This document shows, piece by piece, positions 1 to 8,041 of a DNA stretch of 64,000 nt. A model generated the notes under the pieces. It ran no database searches. It was not told the DNA's origin and saw only the letters and a program-made list of their open reading frames with translations. Each line of letters opens with the position of its first letter. The stretch's first letter is position 1. Origin of the DNA: Phycicoccus avicenniae (GTDB lineage: Bacteria > Actinomycetota > Actinomycetes > Actinomycetales > Dermatophilaceae); contig NZ_JAGSNF010000004.1 in NCBI RefSeq assembly GCF_018139485.1, positions 62,001-126,000 of the forward strand, written 5' to 3'. The translations under genes and the position numbers were made by a program.

Positions 1-2
1 TC

Positions 3-107
3 GACGGGCGGACCGTGCTCGTCGTCGCCGACGCCGGCGCCCTCGACGCGGCCGCGCTCCGTCTCGTCGACGAGGTCGTCGAGCTCGTCCCCGCCGACGG
101 GCCGTGA
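3..107 (+). CDS. C-terminal end of an unidentified protein (5' end outside window)
   Basis: An open frame enters from the left edge and stops at TGA 105-107, giving about 34 residues that end in LVPADGP. The text has the usual GC3-rich actinobacterial codon pattern and runs on the same strand as the sensor kinase that follows. There are too few residues to name a family. A -10-like hexamer, TACAGT (122-127), lies just after the stop, so the next gene probably has its own promoter. This could also be chance coding. Confidence 0.35.
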   Translation, partial: DGRTVLVVADAGALDAAALRLVDEVVELVPADGP

Positions 108-167
108 CGCGTGGGCGCTGTTACAGTCGCGACGAGCACCCAGGGGGCAGGAACGAGGCTGGTACCG

Positions 168-1322
168 GTGAAGAGCCAAGGCGGCGGTGACGCCCGCATC
201 GCCCTCGTCGCCTCGTGGGGCGTCGTCGTCGTGGTCGTCGTCCAGGGCACCCTGTCGATGCTCACCCAGGAGAGCGACGACCTCACGCTCCTGACCCGGG
301 CCGTCGCCGTCGTCACCGGCGCGCTCGCCGCGGTCCTCTTCACCGTCGTCCAGCTGCGCTCGGTCCGGGACCGCGACGTCCCCGCCTGGATGCCCTGGCT
401 CGTCGTCCTGTTCGCCACGGTCGCCTTCGTCATCGGCGCCTGGCTGGCCGCGTCCCTGTCGTTGGGCGTGTTCGCGCTGCTCCTCACGCGGTGGCGGCTG
501 CTCGCCGTCGGGGCCACCTACCTCGTCGCGCTCGCGGCGTTCATGGTGTCCCAGGAGGTCAACGCCTTCCTCGTCTTCTTCTTCGCGGTCGTCCTCGCGG
601 CGATCGCCCTCATGCTCTACGTCCTCACCCGGCTCGCCATCACCGTCGGCGAGCTCGCCCGGGCCCGCGAGACCGTGGCCCGGCTCCGCGTCGACGAGGA
701 GCGGCACCGCATCTCGCGCGACCTGCACGACATCCTCGGACGCAGCCTCGTGGCCGTCGGCCTGCGCGTGCAGACCGCCATCCGGCTCCTCGAGCGCGAC
801 CCCGCCCGCTGCGGCGAGCAGCTCGAGGAGGTCGGTCGCATGGTCTCGGAGGGCCAGGCGCAGCTGCGCGGACTCACCAGGGGCGAGACGGTGCTCGGCT
901 TCGCCGACGAGCTCGAGTCCGCCCAGGAGCTCTTCGCCCGGCTCGGCATCCGGTGCGAGGCCGACGTCACGACCGCCGGTCCGATGGGGGAGGTCGTCGA
1001 CTCCCTCGGGTCCCGGGTGCTGCGCGAGAGCGTGACGAACCTGCTCAAGCACTCCCGGCCGTCCTGGGTCGAGATCCGCCTGCGCCAGGAGGCCACCACC
1101 GCCGTGCTCGTCGTCGTCAACGACGGCGCCTCCGACGACGGCCGGGCGCGGGGGACGGGGCTCACCGACCTCGCGAGCCGGGCCGGCGACCTCGGCGGAT
1201 CGCTCGAGGCCGGCCACCTCTCCGACGGCCGCTTCCGGGTCATCGCCCGGCTGCCCCGGGTCGAGGGGTCCGACGCCGCCACGCCCAGCACCCACGAGAG
1301 TCCCTTGGGAGCCCGTCCGTGA
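168..1322 (+). CDS. Two-component sensor histidine kinase, NarL/DesK (HisKA_3) type
   Basis: Membrane sensor kinase that should autophosphorylate on histidine and pass phosphate to the response regulator it overlaps. About five hydrophobic segments fill residues 10-165. The H-box RISRDLHDILGRSL follows, with the phospho-acceptor His near residue 187, then an N-box (RESVTNLLKHS, near 288) and a glycine-rich G-box (GTGLTDL, near 330). The length of 384 aa is normal for the family. The GTG at 168 is chosen over an earlier in-frame GTG at 111 because TACAGT (122-127) looks like the -10 element and GAGG sits about 9 nt before 168. The stop overlaps the regulator start (GTGA). No ligand can be inferred. 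Its position beside the exporter suggests it controls the biosynthetic cluster, but that is inference. Confidence 0.85.
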   Translation: MKSQGGGDARIALVASWGVVVVVVVQGTLSMLTQESDDLTLLTRAVAVVTGALAAVLFTVVQLRSVRDRDVPAWMPWLVVLFATVAFVIGAWLAASLSLGVFALLLTRWRLLAVGATYLVALAAFMVSQEVNAFLVFFFAVVLAAIALMLYVLTRLAITVGELARARETVARLRVDEERHRISRDLHDILGRSLVAVGLRVQTAIRLLERDPARCGEQLEEVGRMVSEGQAQLRGLTRGETVLGFADELESAQELFARLGIRCEADVTTAGPMGEVVDSLGSRVLRESVTNLLKHSRPSWVEIRLRQEATTAVLVVVNDGASDDGRARGTGLTDLASRAGDLGGSLEAGHLSDGRFRVIARLPRVEGSDAATPSTHESPLGARP

Positions 1323-1927
1323 CCGACACCGACCGCCTGCGCATCCTCATCGCCGACGACGTCGACCTCGTCGCGGAGGCCTTCCAGGCGCTCCTCGACA
1401 CCGAGCCCACCTTCGAGGTCGTCGGACGGGTGAGCCGCGGCGACGAGGTGGCCGCGGCCGTCGAGCGGCTCTCCCCCGACGTCGCCGTCCTCGACGTCGA
1501 CATGCCGGGGATGAGCGGCATCGAGGCCGCCGCCGGCGTCAGCGGCTGCAAGGTCCTCCTGCTCACGGCCCTCGAGGGTCCCGGGCACATGCACAAGGCG
1601 CTCGCCGCGGGCGCCAACGGCTACATCCTCAAGTCGACGACCGGCAGCCGGCTCGTCGAGGCCATCCGCACCGTCGCGTCCGGTGGGACGGCGATCGACC
1701 CCGAGCTCGCCGCCGAAGCACTGCGCAGCGGACCGTGCCCGCTCACCGACCGGGAGATCGACATCCTCCGGCTCGTCGGGCAGGGTCGCAGCACGGAGGC
1801 GATCGCCGGTGAGCTCTACCTGTCCCGGGGCACGGTGCGGAACTACCTGAGCAACGCCATGGTCAAGCTCGACGCCGAGTCCCGGGCCGAGGCCTTCGCC
1901 AAGGCCGAGCGACGCGGCTGGCTCTGA
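1319..1927 (+). CDS. LuxR/NarL-family response regulator
   Basis: DNA-binding response regulator of 202 aa, translated from a GTG that overlaps the kinase stop. The N-terminal receiver is complete: acidic pair DD (13-14), phospho-acceptor Asp59 in VLDVDMPG, and the conserved Lys in GYILKS. The C-terminal GerE/LuxR helix-turn-helix starts at CPLTDREIDIL and contains the recognition segment LSRGTVRNYL. Its HTH resembles that of the orphan regulator at 10846-11589 (both have GTVRN and end in GWL), so the two proteins may read the same site. The repeated palindrome TGAC-N4-GTCA, whose first copy is 72 nt downstream of this gene, is a candidate target. The family assignment is firm; the target is inference. 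Confidence 0.9.
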   Translation: MTDTDRLRILIADDVDLVAEAFQALLDTEPTFEVVGRVSRGDEVAAAVERLSPDVAVLDVDMPGMSGIEAAAGVSGCKVLLLTALEGPGHMHKALAAGANGYILKSTTGSRLVEAIRTVASGGTAIDPELAAEALRSGPCPLTDREIDILRLVGQGRSTEAIAGELYLSRGTVRNYLSNAMVKLDAESRAEAFAKAERRGWL

Positions 1928-1998
1928 CCCCGCGGCCGGCTCGCGGCCCGCGGCCGGCTCCGAGGCCCCGTCCGGTCCCGACCACCGACCGGCACCCC

Positions 1999-2010
1999 TG
2001 ACACACGTCA
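1999..2010. promoter_or_regulatory. TGAC-N4-GTCA palindrome, copy 1 (before ABC exporter)
   Basis: TGACACACGTCA ends 118 nt before the exporter ATPase start. It is followed by TCCGC, as in copies 12244 and 24362 when read toward their genes. It is one of six perfect copies of the pattern in non-coding DNA of this cluster. The rest of the 1928-2128 gap shows no further clear signal. Confidence 0.6.
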
Positions 2011-2128
2011 TCCGCCCGGTGTAGCGGGTCACCGCCCGTGCGGACCTCCGTTGTCCGGCAGCCTCCCCCGTGCGTCGATGGGAGCATCCGCGGAGGCACC
2101 CGGCCCCCGCCCGCCGAAGGGGACGTTC

Positions 2129-3091
2129 GTGATCCAGACCCGAGACCTGCGGATGTCGTTCGACTCCGGGAGGGGCCGGCGACGCCGGACCGTCGAGGCG
2201 GTCCGGGGGATCGACCTCGACATCGGCCGCGGCGAGATCGTCGGCCTGCTCGGGCCGAACGGCGCCGGCAAGACGACGACCCTCCGGATCCTCTCGACCC
2301 TGCTGCGCCCCACGTCCGGCGAGGTCCTCGTCTGCGGGCGCGACGTCCGCGCCGACCCCCGCGAGGTCCGCCGCCGCCTCGGCTACGTCTCCCAGGGAGG
2401 GTCGACCTCCCGTCGGGCCCGGGCCGGCGACGAGGCGACCGACCGCGGCATGCTCTACGGACTGACCCGGCGGGCGGCCCGTACCCGGGCCCGCGACCTC
2501 TTCGACCGGCTCGACCTCGGCGACCTGTGGGACCGGCCCGCCGGGTCGCTCTCCGGCGGCCAGCGGCGGCGGCTGGAGATCGCCACCGCCCTCGTCCACG
2601 ACCCCGAGCTCGTCGTCCTCGACGAGCCGACGACCGGGCTCGACCCGCAGTCCCGCGCCAACCTCTGGGACCACATCCGCGACCTGCGCGCCTCCCGCGG
2701 TGCGACCGTGCTCGTGACGACCCACTACCTCGACGAGGCGGACGCCCTGTCGGACCGGCTCGTCGTCGTCGACCACGGCAGCGTCGTCGCGACCGGGACG
2801 AGCGAGGACCTCAAGGCAGACCTCGACGACGACGTCCTCACCGTCCGGCTCGCCGACCCCGCCGACGCCGGCCGGGCCGCGCTGTGCGCCGGGGCGGCGA
2901 CCGGGGACGTGTTCACGCCGGGCGACGGCGTCGTGACCGGCCCGCTCCGCGCCGGGTCCGGCGGGCTCGCCGTCGTCGTCCGAGAGCTCGACCGGCACGA
3001 CGTCGCCGTCGCCGGCCTCGACGTGCGTCGGCCCACCCTCGACGACGTGTTCCTCACCCTCACCGGCCGCTCGCTCCGCGACGCCGCCTGA
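2129..3091 (+). CDS. ABC exporter ATP-binding protein, DrrA-like
   Basis: ATPase subunit of an ABC-2 type exporter, pairing with the permease that starts 14 nt after its stop. It has Walker A GPNGAGKTTT (about residues 42-51), signature LSGGQRRRLEIA, Walker B LVVLDEPTTGLDP and the switch His in THYLDEAD. The length of about 320 aa, with a C-terminal extension after the ATPase core, fits the daunorubicin-resistance DrrA/NodI group. GTG 2129 is preferred because AAGGGG precedes it by about 7 nt; longer in-frame starts lie upstream. It sits in a biosynthetic cluster and has the shared palindrome in its promoter, so export of, or self-protection against, the cluster product is likely. The substrate is inferred. 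Confidence 0.88.
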   Translation: MIQTRDLRMSFDSGRGRRRRTVEAVRGIDLDIGRGEIVGLLGPNGAGKTTTLRILSTLLRPTSGEVLVCGRDVRADPREVRRRLGYVSQGGSTSRRARAGDEATDRGMLYGLTRRAARTRARDLFDRLDLGDLWDRPAGSLSGGQRRRLEIATALVHDPELVVLDEPTTGLDPQSRANLWDHIRDLRASRGATVLVTTHYLDEADALSDRLVVVDHGSVVATGTSEDLKADLDDDVLTVRLADPADAGRAALCAGAATGDVFTPGDGVVTGPLRAGSGGLAVVVRELDRHDVAVAGLDVRRPTLDDVFLTLTGRSLRDAA

Positions 3092-3105
3092 CCCCGGGAG
3101 ACCCC

Positions 3106-3861
3106 ATGACCCTGCTCCGCGACGCCACCGTCGTCCTCCGCCGCCAGGTGCGGCTCAACCTGCGCAACCCCGCGTGGGTGCTGCTCGGCGTGGCCCAGCC
3201 GATCCTGTACCTCGTCCTCTTCGCCCCACTCCTCGGGCCCATCGCCGACCAGATCGGGGTGGAGAACGCCTACACCTTCTTCGTCCCGGGGCTCGTCGTC
3301 CAGATGGGGCTCTTCGGAGCCCTCTACGTCGGGTTCAACCTCCTCGCCGAGTGGCGGGAGGGGGTCGTCGAGGCCGAGCGGGTGACCCCGGCGAGCCGCG
3401 GCGCCCTCCTGCTCGGCCGGCTCGGGCGCGACGTCCTCCAGCTGGGCATCCAGTGCCTGATCCTCGTCGGCGCCGGCTACGTCATGGGGATGGACGCGCC
3501 GGTCGCCGGCGCTCTCGCGGGGGTCGGGATCGCCCTGCTCCTCGGCGCCGCGGGGTCGGCGCTGTCGAACGCCGTCGCGTTGCGCACCCGCAGCGAGGAG
3601 GTCATGGCCCCGCTCGTCAACGTCGTGACGATGCCGGTCCTCCTGCTGTCCGGGATCCTCCTGCCGATGACGCTCGGACCGGGATGGCTGCGGACCGTCA
3701 GCGACGTCATGCCGGTGCGTCACGTCGTCGACGCGGTCCGCGACGTCTTCTCCGGCACCCCGTCGGCCCCGACCGTCGGGCTGGGCGTCGGCGTGACCTG
3801 CGCGATGCTCGTCGCCGGCCTCACGGTCGGTGTGCTCGCCTTCCGCCGAGAGGACGCCTGA
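3106..3861 (+). CDS. ABC-2 type exporter permease, DrrB-like
   Basis: Integral membrane subunit of 251 aa with about six hydrophobic helices and the ABC-2 family layout. A cytoplasmic N-terminus leads into a first helix beginning WVLLGVAQPILYLVLF, and a late loop after VTMPVLLLSGILLPM precedes the last helix. The ATG at 3106 has GGGAG 5 nt upstream and follows the ATPase gene by 14 nt, so the two form one operon. Together they would make a half-transporter dimer moving a hydrophobic product outward. No separate resistance gene is visible in the cluster, so this pair is the best candidate for producer self-protection. Confidence 0.87.
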   Translation: MTLLRDATVVLRRQVRLNLRNPAWVLLGVAQPILYLVLFAPLLGPIADQIGVENAYTFFVPGLVVQMGLFGALYVGFNLLAEWREGVVEAERVTPASRGALLLGRLGRDVLQLGIQCLILVGAGYVMGMDAPVAGALAGVGIALLLGAAGSALSNAVALRTRSEEVMAPLVNVVTMPVLLLSGILLPMTLGPGWLRTVSDVMPVRHVVDAVRDVFSGTPSAPTVGLGVGVTCAMLVAGLTVGVLAFRREDA

Positions 3862-3881
3862 CCCGGCGTCGCCCCTGTCGA

Positions 3882-3920
3882 ACACCCGGTGGTCGTGTCC
3901 TGTTCCCGACCACCGGGTGT
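3882..3920. terminator. Hairpin terminator after the exporter operon
   Basis: Perfect 14-bp inverted repeat (3882-3895 with 3907-3920) and an 11-nt loop, 20 nt after the permease stop. It has no T-run, as is usual at this GC content. It separates the exporter operon from the next promoter region. Confidence 0.65.
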
Positions 3921-3973
3921 CGGCGTGCCCGGGTCCGGGCCGCCGCAGGACGGCCGGTCCGCCGGGCCGCCGG

Positions 3974-3985
3974 TGACCGATGTCA
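3974..3985. promoter_or_regulatory. TGAC-N4-GTCA palindrome, copy 2 (before oxidase/AHBA operon)
   Basis: TGACCGATGTCA ends 109 nt before the multicopper oxidase start and lies just after the exporter terminator. It is the only strong symmetric element in the remaining gap and matches the five other perfect copies in the cluster. Confidence 0.6.
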
Positions 3986-4094
3986 CCGCCCGCGTGATGG
4001 CTGCCGCCGGTCCCCGCCCCACCCCTTCCTGCGCTGCGGCACAAGCCGTTCGATGGCTGCAGACCGACCGTCCGACCCGCCCCGAGAGGCCACC

Positions 4095-5606
4095 ATGAAC
4101 CGTCGCACCGCCCTCCGCCTCGCCGGAGCCGGCCTCGCCACCACCGTCGGCGGGCACCAGCTCGCCGCCCGGGCCGGCACCGCCGAGCTGCCCCCCGGTC
4201 TCGCCCTCGGCCGGGGCCTGACCCACGACCACGGCCCGGCGATGCCGACCGAGCGCCCCGCCGACGCCGGCACCCGGCCGGCCCTGGAGAAGTTCTCGCT
4301 CCCGCTGCCGATCCTGCCCGACGCGGTCCCGGTCGTGAGCAGCCGAGGACTCGACGTCTTCGAGAGCCGGATCCGCGAGGTGCGGGCCGAGATCTTCCCC
4401 GGCCACCCCACGTCGGTCTACGGCTACTTCAGCAGCTGGGTCCCACCCGTCGTGCGGGCCCGTCGCGGCCGCCGGACCATCGTCCGGCAGCGGAACGAGA
4501 CCGACGTCCCGGTCTCGGTGCACCTGCACGGCGGGGTGAACCGTGAGGTCTTCGACGGCCGGATGTCGCACCCGGTCCTCCCCGGCGGCAGCTTCGCCTA
4601 CGTCTACGACAACGACCAGCCGGCGAGCACGCTGTGGCTGCACGACCACACCCACCACACCGACGCCGAGAACGTCTACCGCGGCATGTCGAGCCCCTAC
4701 CTCGTGACGAGCGACGAGGAGGAGGCGCTGGGCCTGCCCTCGGGCGAGTTCGAGGTCCCCCTCGTCCTGCGTGACGCGGACGTCGGCTCCGACGGCGGGC
4801 TCGTCTTCACGATGGACGACACGGAGCACCGCTCGACGATCCTCGTCAACGGCACGCCGTGGCCCCGCATGGAGGTCCGCCGCCGCAAGTACCGCTTCCG
4901 GGTCATCAACTCCTCCGCGATGCGCTTCTTCGTCCTCGGCCTCTCCGACGGCACGCCGATGACCCAGATCGGCGCGGACGCGAGCCTCCTGGAGTCGCCG
5001 GTGCCCGCGCCCGTCGTCCTCCTGTCCCCCGGGGAGCGCGCCGACCTCGTCGTCGACTTCTCCCAGTGGCCCACGGGCACCGACGTCGACGTCGTCAACT
5101 ACACGGGGCCGGGCCCGATGGAGGACGTCGGCCAGGTCATGCGGTTCTCGGTCGGCGCCGACGCGAGCGACGACAGCGTCGTCCCGGACCGACTCACGAC
5201 GCTGCCCGCGGTGCCGCCGGCGAGCGTCGAGCGGCACGTGACGATGCGGATGAGCGAGCCCGGGACGACCCCGATGATCGCGACGATCGACGACCGCTCC
5301 TTCGACATGAGCCGGGTCGACACCCGGGTCGACTTCGGCACGACCGAGGAGTGGACGGTGACGAACGAGAGCGCCACGATCCCGCACAACTTCCACTGCC
5401 ACCTCGCGCACATGCGGGTCCTGGACCGCAGCACCGGCCCGGCCGCACCGAACGAGCTCGGCCTCAAGGACACCGTCGCGATCTTCCCCGGCGAGAGCGT
5501 CCGGGTCCGGATGACCTTCGACCGGCACCGGGGCCTCTACCCCTACCACTGCCACATGCTCGACCACGGCGCGATGGGCATGATGGCCCAGCTGAGGGTG
5601 GTGTGA
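4095..5606 (+). CDS. Tat-exported multicopper oxidase (laccase / phenoxazinone-synthase superfamily)
   Basis: Copper oxidase of 503 aa that should oxidise phenols or o-aminophenols with O2. All four copper-ligand blocks are present: HLHGG (near 142), HDHTHHT (near 183), HNFHCHLAH (near 431) and HCHMLDHGAMGMM (near 485), the last with the type 1 Cys-His-Met set. The N-terminus MNRRTALRLAGAGLATT is a twin-arginine-like signal, so the enzyme probably acts outside the membrane. It heads an operon with an acyl-AMP ligase and the pair that makes 3-amino-4-hydroxybenzoate, an o-aminophenol, which is the kind of substrate Streptomyces phenoxazinone synthase couples. CotA- or CueO-like copper detoxification is the alternative. 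Its role with AHBA is inference from context. Confidence 0.85.
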   Translation: MNRRTALRLAGAGLATTVGGHQLAARAGTAELPPGLALGRGLTHDHGPAMPTERPADAGTRPALEKFSLPLPILPDAVPVVSSRGLDVFESRIREVRAEIFPGHPTSVYGYFSSWVPPVVRARRGRRTIVRQRNETDVPVSVHLHGGVNREVFDGRMSHPVLPGGSFAYVYDNDQPASTLWLHDHTHHTDAENVYRGMSSPYLVTSDEEEALGLPSGEFEVPLVLRDADVGSDGGLVFTMDDTEHRSTILVNGTPWPRMEVRRRKYRFRVINSSAMRFFVLGLSDGTPMTQIGADASLLESPVPAPVVLLSPGERADLVVDFSQWPTGTDVDVVNYTGPGPMEDVGQVMRFSVGADASDDSVVPDRLTTLPAVPPASVERHVTMRMSEPGTTPMIATIDDRSFDMSRVDTRVDFGTTEEWTVTNESATIPHNFHCHLAHMRVLDRSTGPAAPNELGLKDTVAIFPGESVRVRMTFDRHRGLYPYHCHMLDHGAMGMMAQLRVV

Positions 5607-5609
5607 CCG

Positions 5610-7190
5610 ATGACGGTCCAGGCCATCCCGCGCCTCGCCGCCCCGCAGGCGACCGCCGGCACCTCCGGCACCCCGGAGGCCCGGGCGGCGACGGTCCTCA
5701 CCCGCACCCTCGAGCGCCTCGCGTGCTCCGACGACGCGGCCCTGCTCACCCCCGACCGGGCGCTCACCGGCCGCGAGGTCGTCGCCCGGGTCCGCGCGAC
5801 CGCGGGAGCGCTCGCCGACGCGGGCGCCGGGCCCGGCACGGTCGTCGCCGTCCTCACCGGACCCAACGACCCCGACGTCGTCGTCGGTCGGTACGCCGCC
5901 CGTCTCGTCGGCGCCGGCGTCGTGCACCTGCGCTCGATGAACCCGCGGACCGACGAGGAGGCGTTCGGGGTCGAGGCCCAGCTCGACGTCCTCGATCGCA
6001 CGGGCGCCGTGGCCGTCGTCGTCGACGCCGCCTCGCTCGAGCGGGCGACCACGCTGCGCTCCCACCGGCCCCTGCTGCGCGTCGTGCCCGTGGGGACGGA
6101 CGCCGCCACCGACGGGCCGGCCGCGGTCACCGTCGTCCCGGTCCCCACCCCCGACGCCGCGTGCGCGGTCGTCGACGTCACGAGCGGCACGACCGGGGCG
6201 CCCCGCCTCGTCCGCCAGAGCCACCGCTCCCGCGAGCGCCTCGTCGAACGGCTCGCCGACGACCTCGGGAGCGCACCGGTCCACCTGCTGTCGGTGACGC
6301 CCGCGACCCACACGACGGCCCCGATGCTCGACGCCGTCCTGCTCTCCGGCGGCTCCGTCGTGCTCCACCGCCGGTTCGACCCGGGCGCGGTGCTGGGCGC
6401 CGTCGAGGGTGGCGTCACCGACCTGTACCTCGCGGTCCCGCACCTCTGCGCGCTGCTCGACGACCCCCGCACCGCCACCGCCGACCTGCGCTCCCTGCGC
6501 CGGGTCGTCTACAGCGGTACCCCCGCGGCGCCGCACCGGGTGGCCGCGGCCCGGCGGGTCCTCGGGCGGACCGTCGTCCAGGTCTACGGGACGACGGAGA
6601 CCGGCGGGATCAGCGCCCTCACCCCCGAGGACCACGACGAGCCGGTCCTGCACGGCACGGTCGGGCGGCCCTTCCCGTGGGTCGACGTGGAGGTCCGTGA
6701 CCCGGACACCGGCGAGTCGCTCCCGCGCGGTCACGCCGGTGCCGTGTGGGTGCGGTCGGGCACGACCGCCGACGGCTACTGGGGGGAGGACCCCTCGGCG
6801 CTGACCCGGGACGGCTGGGTGGCCACCGGTGACCTCGGCGCGCTCGAGCCGCACGGCCGGCTGCGGCTCGTCGGGCGGCTCGCCGGGGTCATCAAGCTCG
6901 GTGGGCTCAAGATCTACCCGGCGGCCATCGAGTCCGCCCTGCGCGAGCACCCGTCGGTCTCCGACGCGGTCGTCCACGGCATCCGGGACGCCGAGCGCCG
7001 CGAGGCCGTGCACGCCGTCGTCGTCCCGCGGGCCGGCCAGGTCGTCGACGAGGACGAGCTCGTCGCGCACGTGACGGCCCGGCTCAGCGCCACCCACGCG
7101 CCGACCCGCGTCGTCGTGTGGACCGGTGTTCCCCTGACCCGGTCGGGCAAGCCGGACCGGCGGCTCGTCCGAGAGCTGCTGGGAGGATGA
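5610..7190 (+). CDS. ANL-family acyl-AMP/CoA ligase, probably for an aromatic acid
   Basis: Adenylate-forming enzyme of 526 aa that activates a carboxylic acid with ATP. Motifs in order are TSGTTGAPR (near 191), YGTTETGG (near 325), GDLGALEPHGRL (near 407), the hinge and core motif IKLGGLKIYPAAIE (near 428) and PLTRSGKPDRR with the catalytic Lys (near 514). It starts 3 nt after the oxidase stop and overlaps the aldolase region downstream. No carrier-protein domain is fused to it and none lies nearby. The neighbouring AHBA genes make 3-amino-4-hydroxybenzoate the obvious substrate candidate, activated either for attachment to a peptide or as CoA thioester. An unrelated fatty or benzoic acid cannot be excluded from sequence alone. 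Confidence 0.85.
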   Translation: MTVQAIPRLAAPQATAGTSGTPEARAATVLTRTLERLACSDDAALLTPDRALTGREVVARVRATAGALADAGAGPGTVVAVLTGPNDPDVVVGRYAARLVGAGVVHLRSMNPRTDEEAFGVEAQLDVLDRTGAVAVVVDAASLERATTLRSHRPLLRVVPVGTDAATDGPAAVTVVPVPTPDAACAVVDVTSGTTGAPRLVRQSHRSRERLVERLADDLGSAPVHLLSVTPATHTTAPMLDAVLLSGGSVVLHRRFDPGAVLGAVEGGVTDLYLAVPHLCALLDDPRTATADLRSLRRVVYSGTPAAPHRVAAARRVLGRTVVQVYGTTETGGISALTPEDHDEPVLHGTVGRPFPWVDVEVRDPDTGESLPRGHAGAVWVRSGTTADGYWGEDPSALTRDGWVATGDLGALEPHGRLRLVGRLAGVIKLGGLKIYPAAIESALREHPSVSDAVVHGIRDAERREAVHAVVVPRAGQVVDEDELVAHVTARLSATHAPTRVVVWTGVPLTRSGKPDRRLVRELLGG

Positions 7191-7192
7191 CG

Positions 7193-8041
7193 ATGACGAC
7201 CCGGACCGGCCCCCGCGAGACGCGACTGCGACGTCTCTACCGCCACTCCCCGAGCGGGCTCCTCGTGACCCCGCTCGACCACACCCTGGCCTGCGGTCCC
7301 GTGACCCGCCCCGGGCGCTCGCTCGACGACCTCGTCGCCGCGCTGGCCGCCGGGGGGTCGGACGCCGTCGTCCTCCACAAGGGCGCCGTGCGGCACGTCG
7401 CCCCCGAGCACCTCGCCGCCGTCGGGCTCGTCCTGCACCTCAACGGCAGCACCGCCTCGGCTCCCGACCCCGACGCCAAGGTGCTCCTCACCTCGGTCGA
7501 GGAGGCACTGCGGCTCGGCGCCGACGCGGTGAGCGTCCACGTCAACCTCGGGTCGAGGACCGAGGCCGACCAGCTCCGCGACCTCGCCGCCGTCGCGGAC
7601 GCCTGCGAGCGGTGGCAGCTGCCGCTGCTCGTCATGGCCTACCCGCGCGGTCCCGGCGTGATCGACCCGACGGACCCCGACCTGCTGCTCCGGGCCGTCA
7701 CCGTCGCGCACGACCTGGGGGCCGACCTCGTCAAGACCTCCGCCCCCCGCGACACCGCGACGACCCGCGACCTCGTCGCGAGCTGTCCGGTCCCCCTGCT
7801 GCTCGCGGGAGGCCCCCCACGCGAGGACGAGCGGCGGCTGCTCGCCGACGTCCGCCGTGCGGTCGCCGCCGGCGTCGGCGGGCTCGCCATGGGTCGGGCG
7901 CTCTTCGGCGCCGCCGACCCCCGACGCACGACCGCCTGCGTGGCGGCACTCATCCACCGGAGACCGGGTCTCGTCGCGAGCCCGCACCCCATCGAGGAAG
8001 GAAAGACCCATGTCGACGACGACCAGGCTGTGCTGGCTTGA
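7193..8041 (+). CDS. Class I aldolase, 2-amino-3,7-dideoxy-hept-6-ulosonate synthase type (GriI-like)
   Basis: Schiff-base aldolase of the DeoC/LacD-related family that includes archaeal AroA' and Streptomyces GriI. In grixazone synthesis GriI joins dihydroxyacetone phosphate with aspartate semialdehyde to give a C7 precursor of 3-amino-4-hydroxybenzoate. Visible here are the family start LVTPLDHT, VMAYPRG in mid-protein, and the Schiff-base Lys181 in DLVKTSAP; the protein ends with a GG/GLAMGRALFG phosphate-binding region. ATG 7193 is chosen over ATG 7187 because GGGAGG lies 6 nt before it but directly abuts 7187. The next gene begins 32 nt before this stop and is the matching second enzyme, which strongly supports the assignment. 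Confidence 0.85.
   Translation: MTTRTGPRETRLRRLYRHSPSGLLVTPLDHTLACGPVTRPGRSLDDLVAALAAGGSDAVVLHKGAVRHVAPEHLAAVGLVLHLNGSTASAPDPDAKVLLTSVEEALRLGADAVSVHVNLGSRTEADQLRDLAAVADACERWQLPLLVMAYPRGPGVIDPTDPDLLLRAVTVAHDLGADLVKTSAPRDTATTRDLVASCPVPLLLAGGPPREDERRLLADVRRAVAAGVGGLAMGRALFGAADPRRTTACVAALIHRRPGLVASPHPIEEGKTHVDDDQAVLA

Noticed and set aside
111-167. Upstream GTG start for the sensor kinase
   Set aside because: No ribosome site, and a likely -10 (TACAGT) lies within this stretch.
3720-7097. 1125-codon open frame on the minus strand
   Set aside because: It lies antisense to the oxidase and ligase genes, which have full sets of catalytic motifs; the antisense text is repetitive and domain-free.
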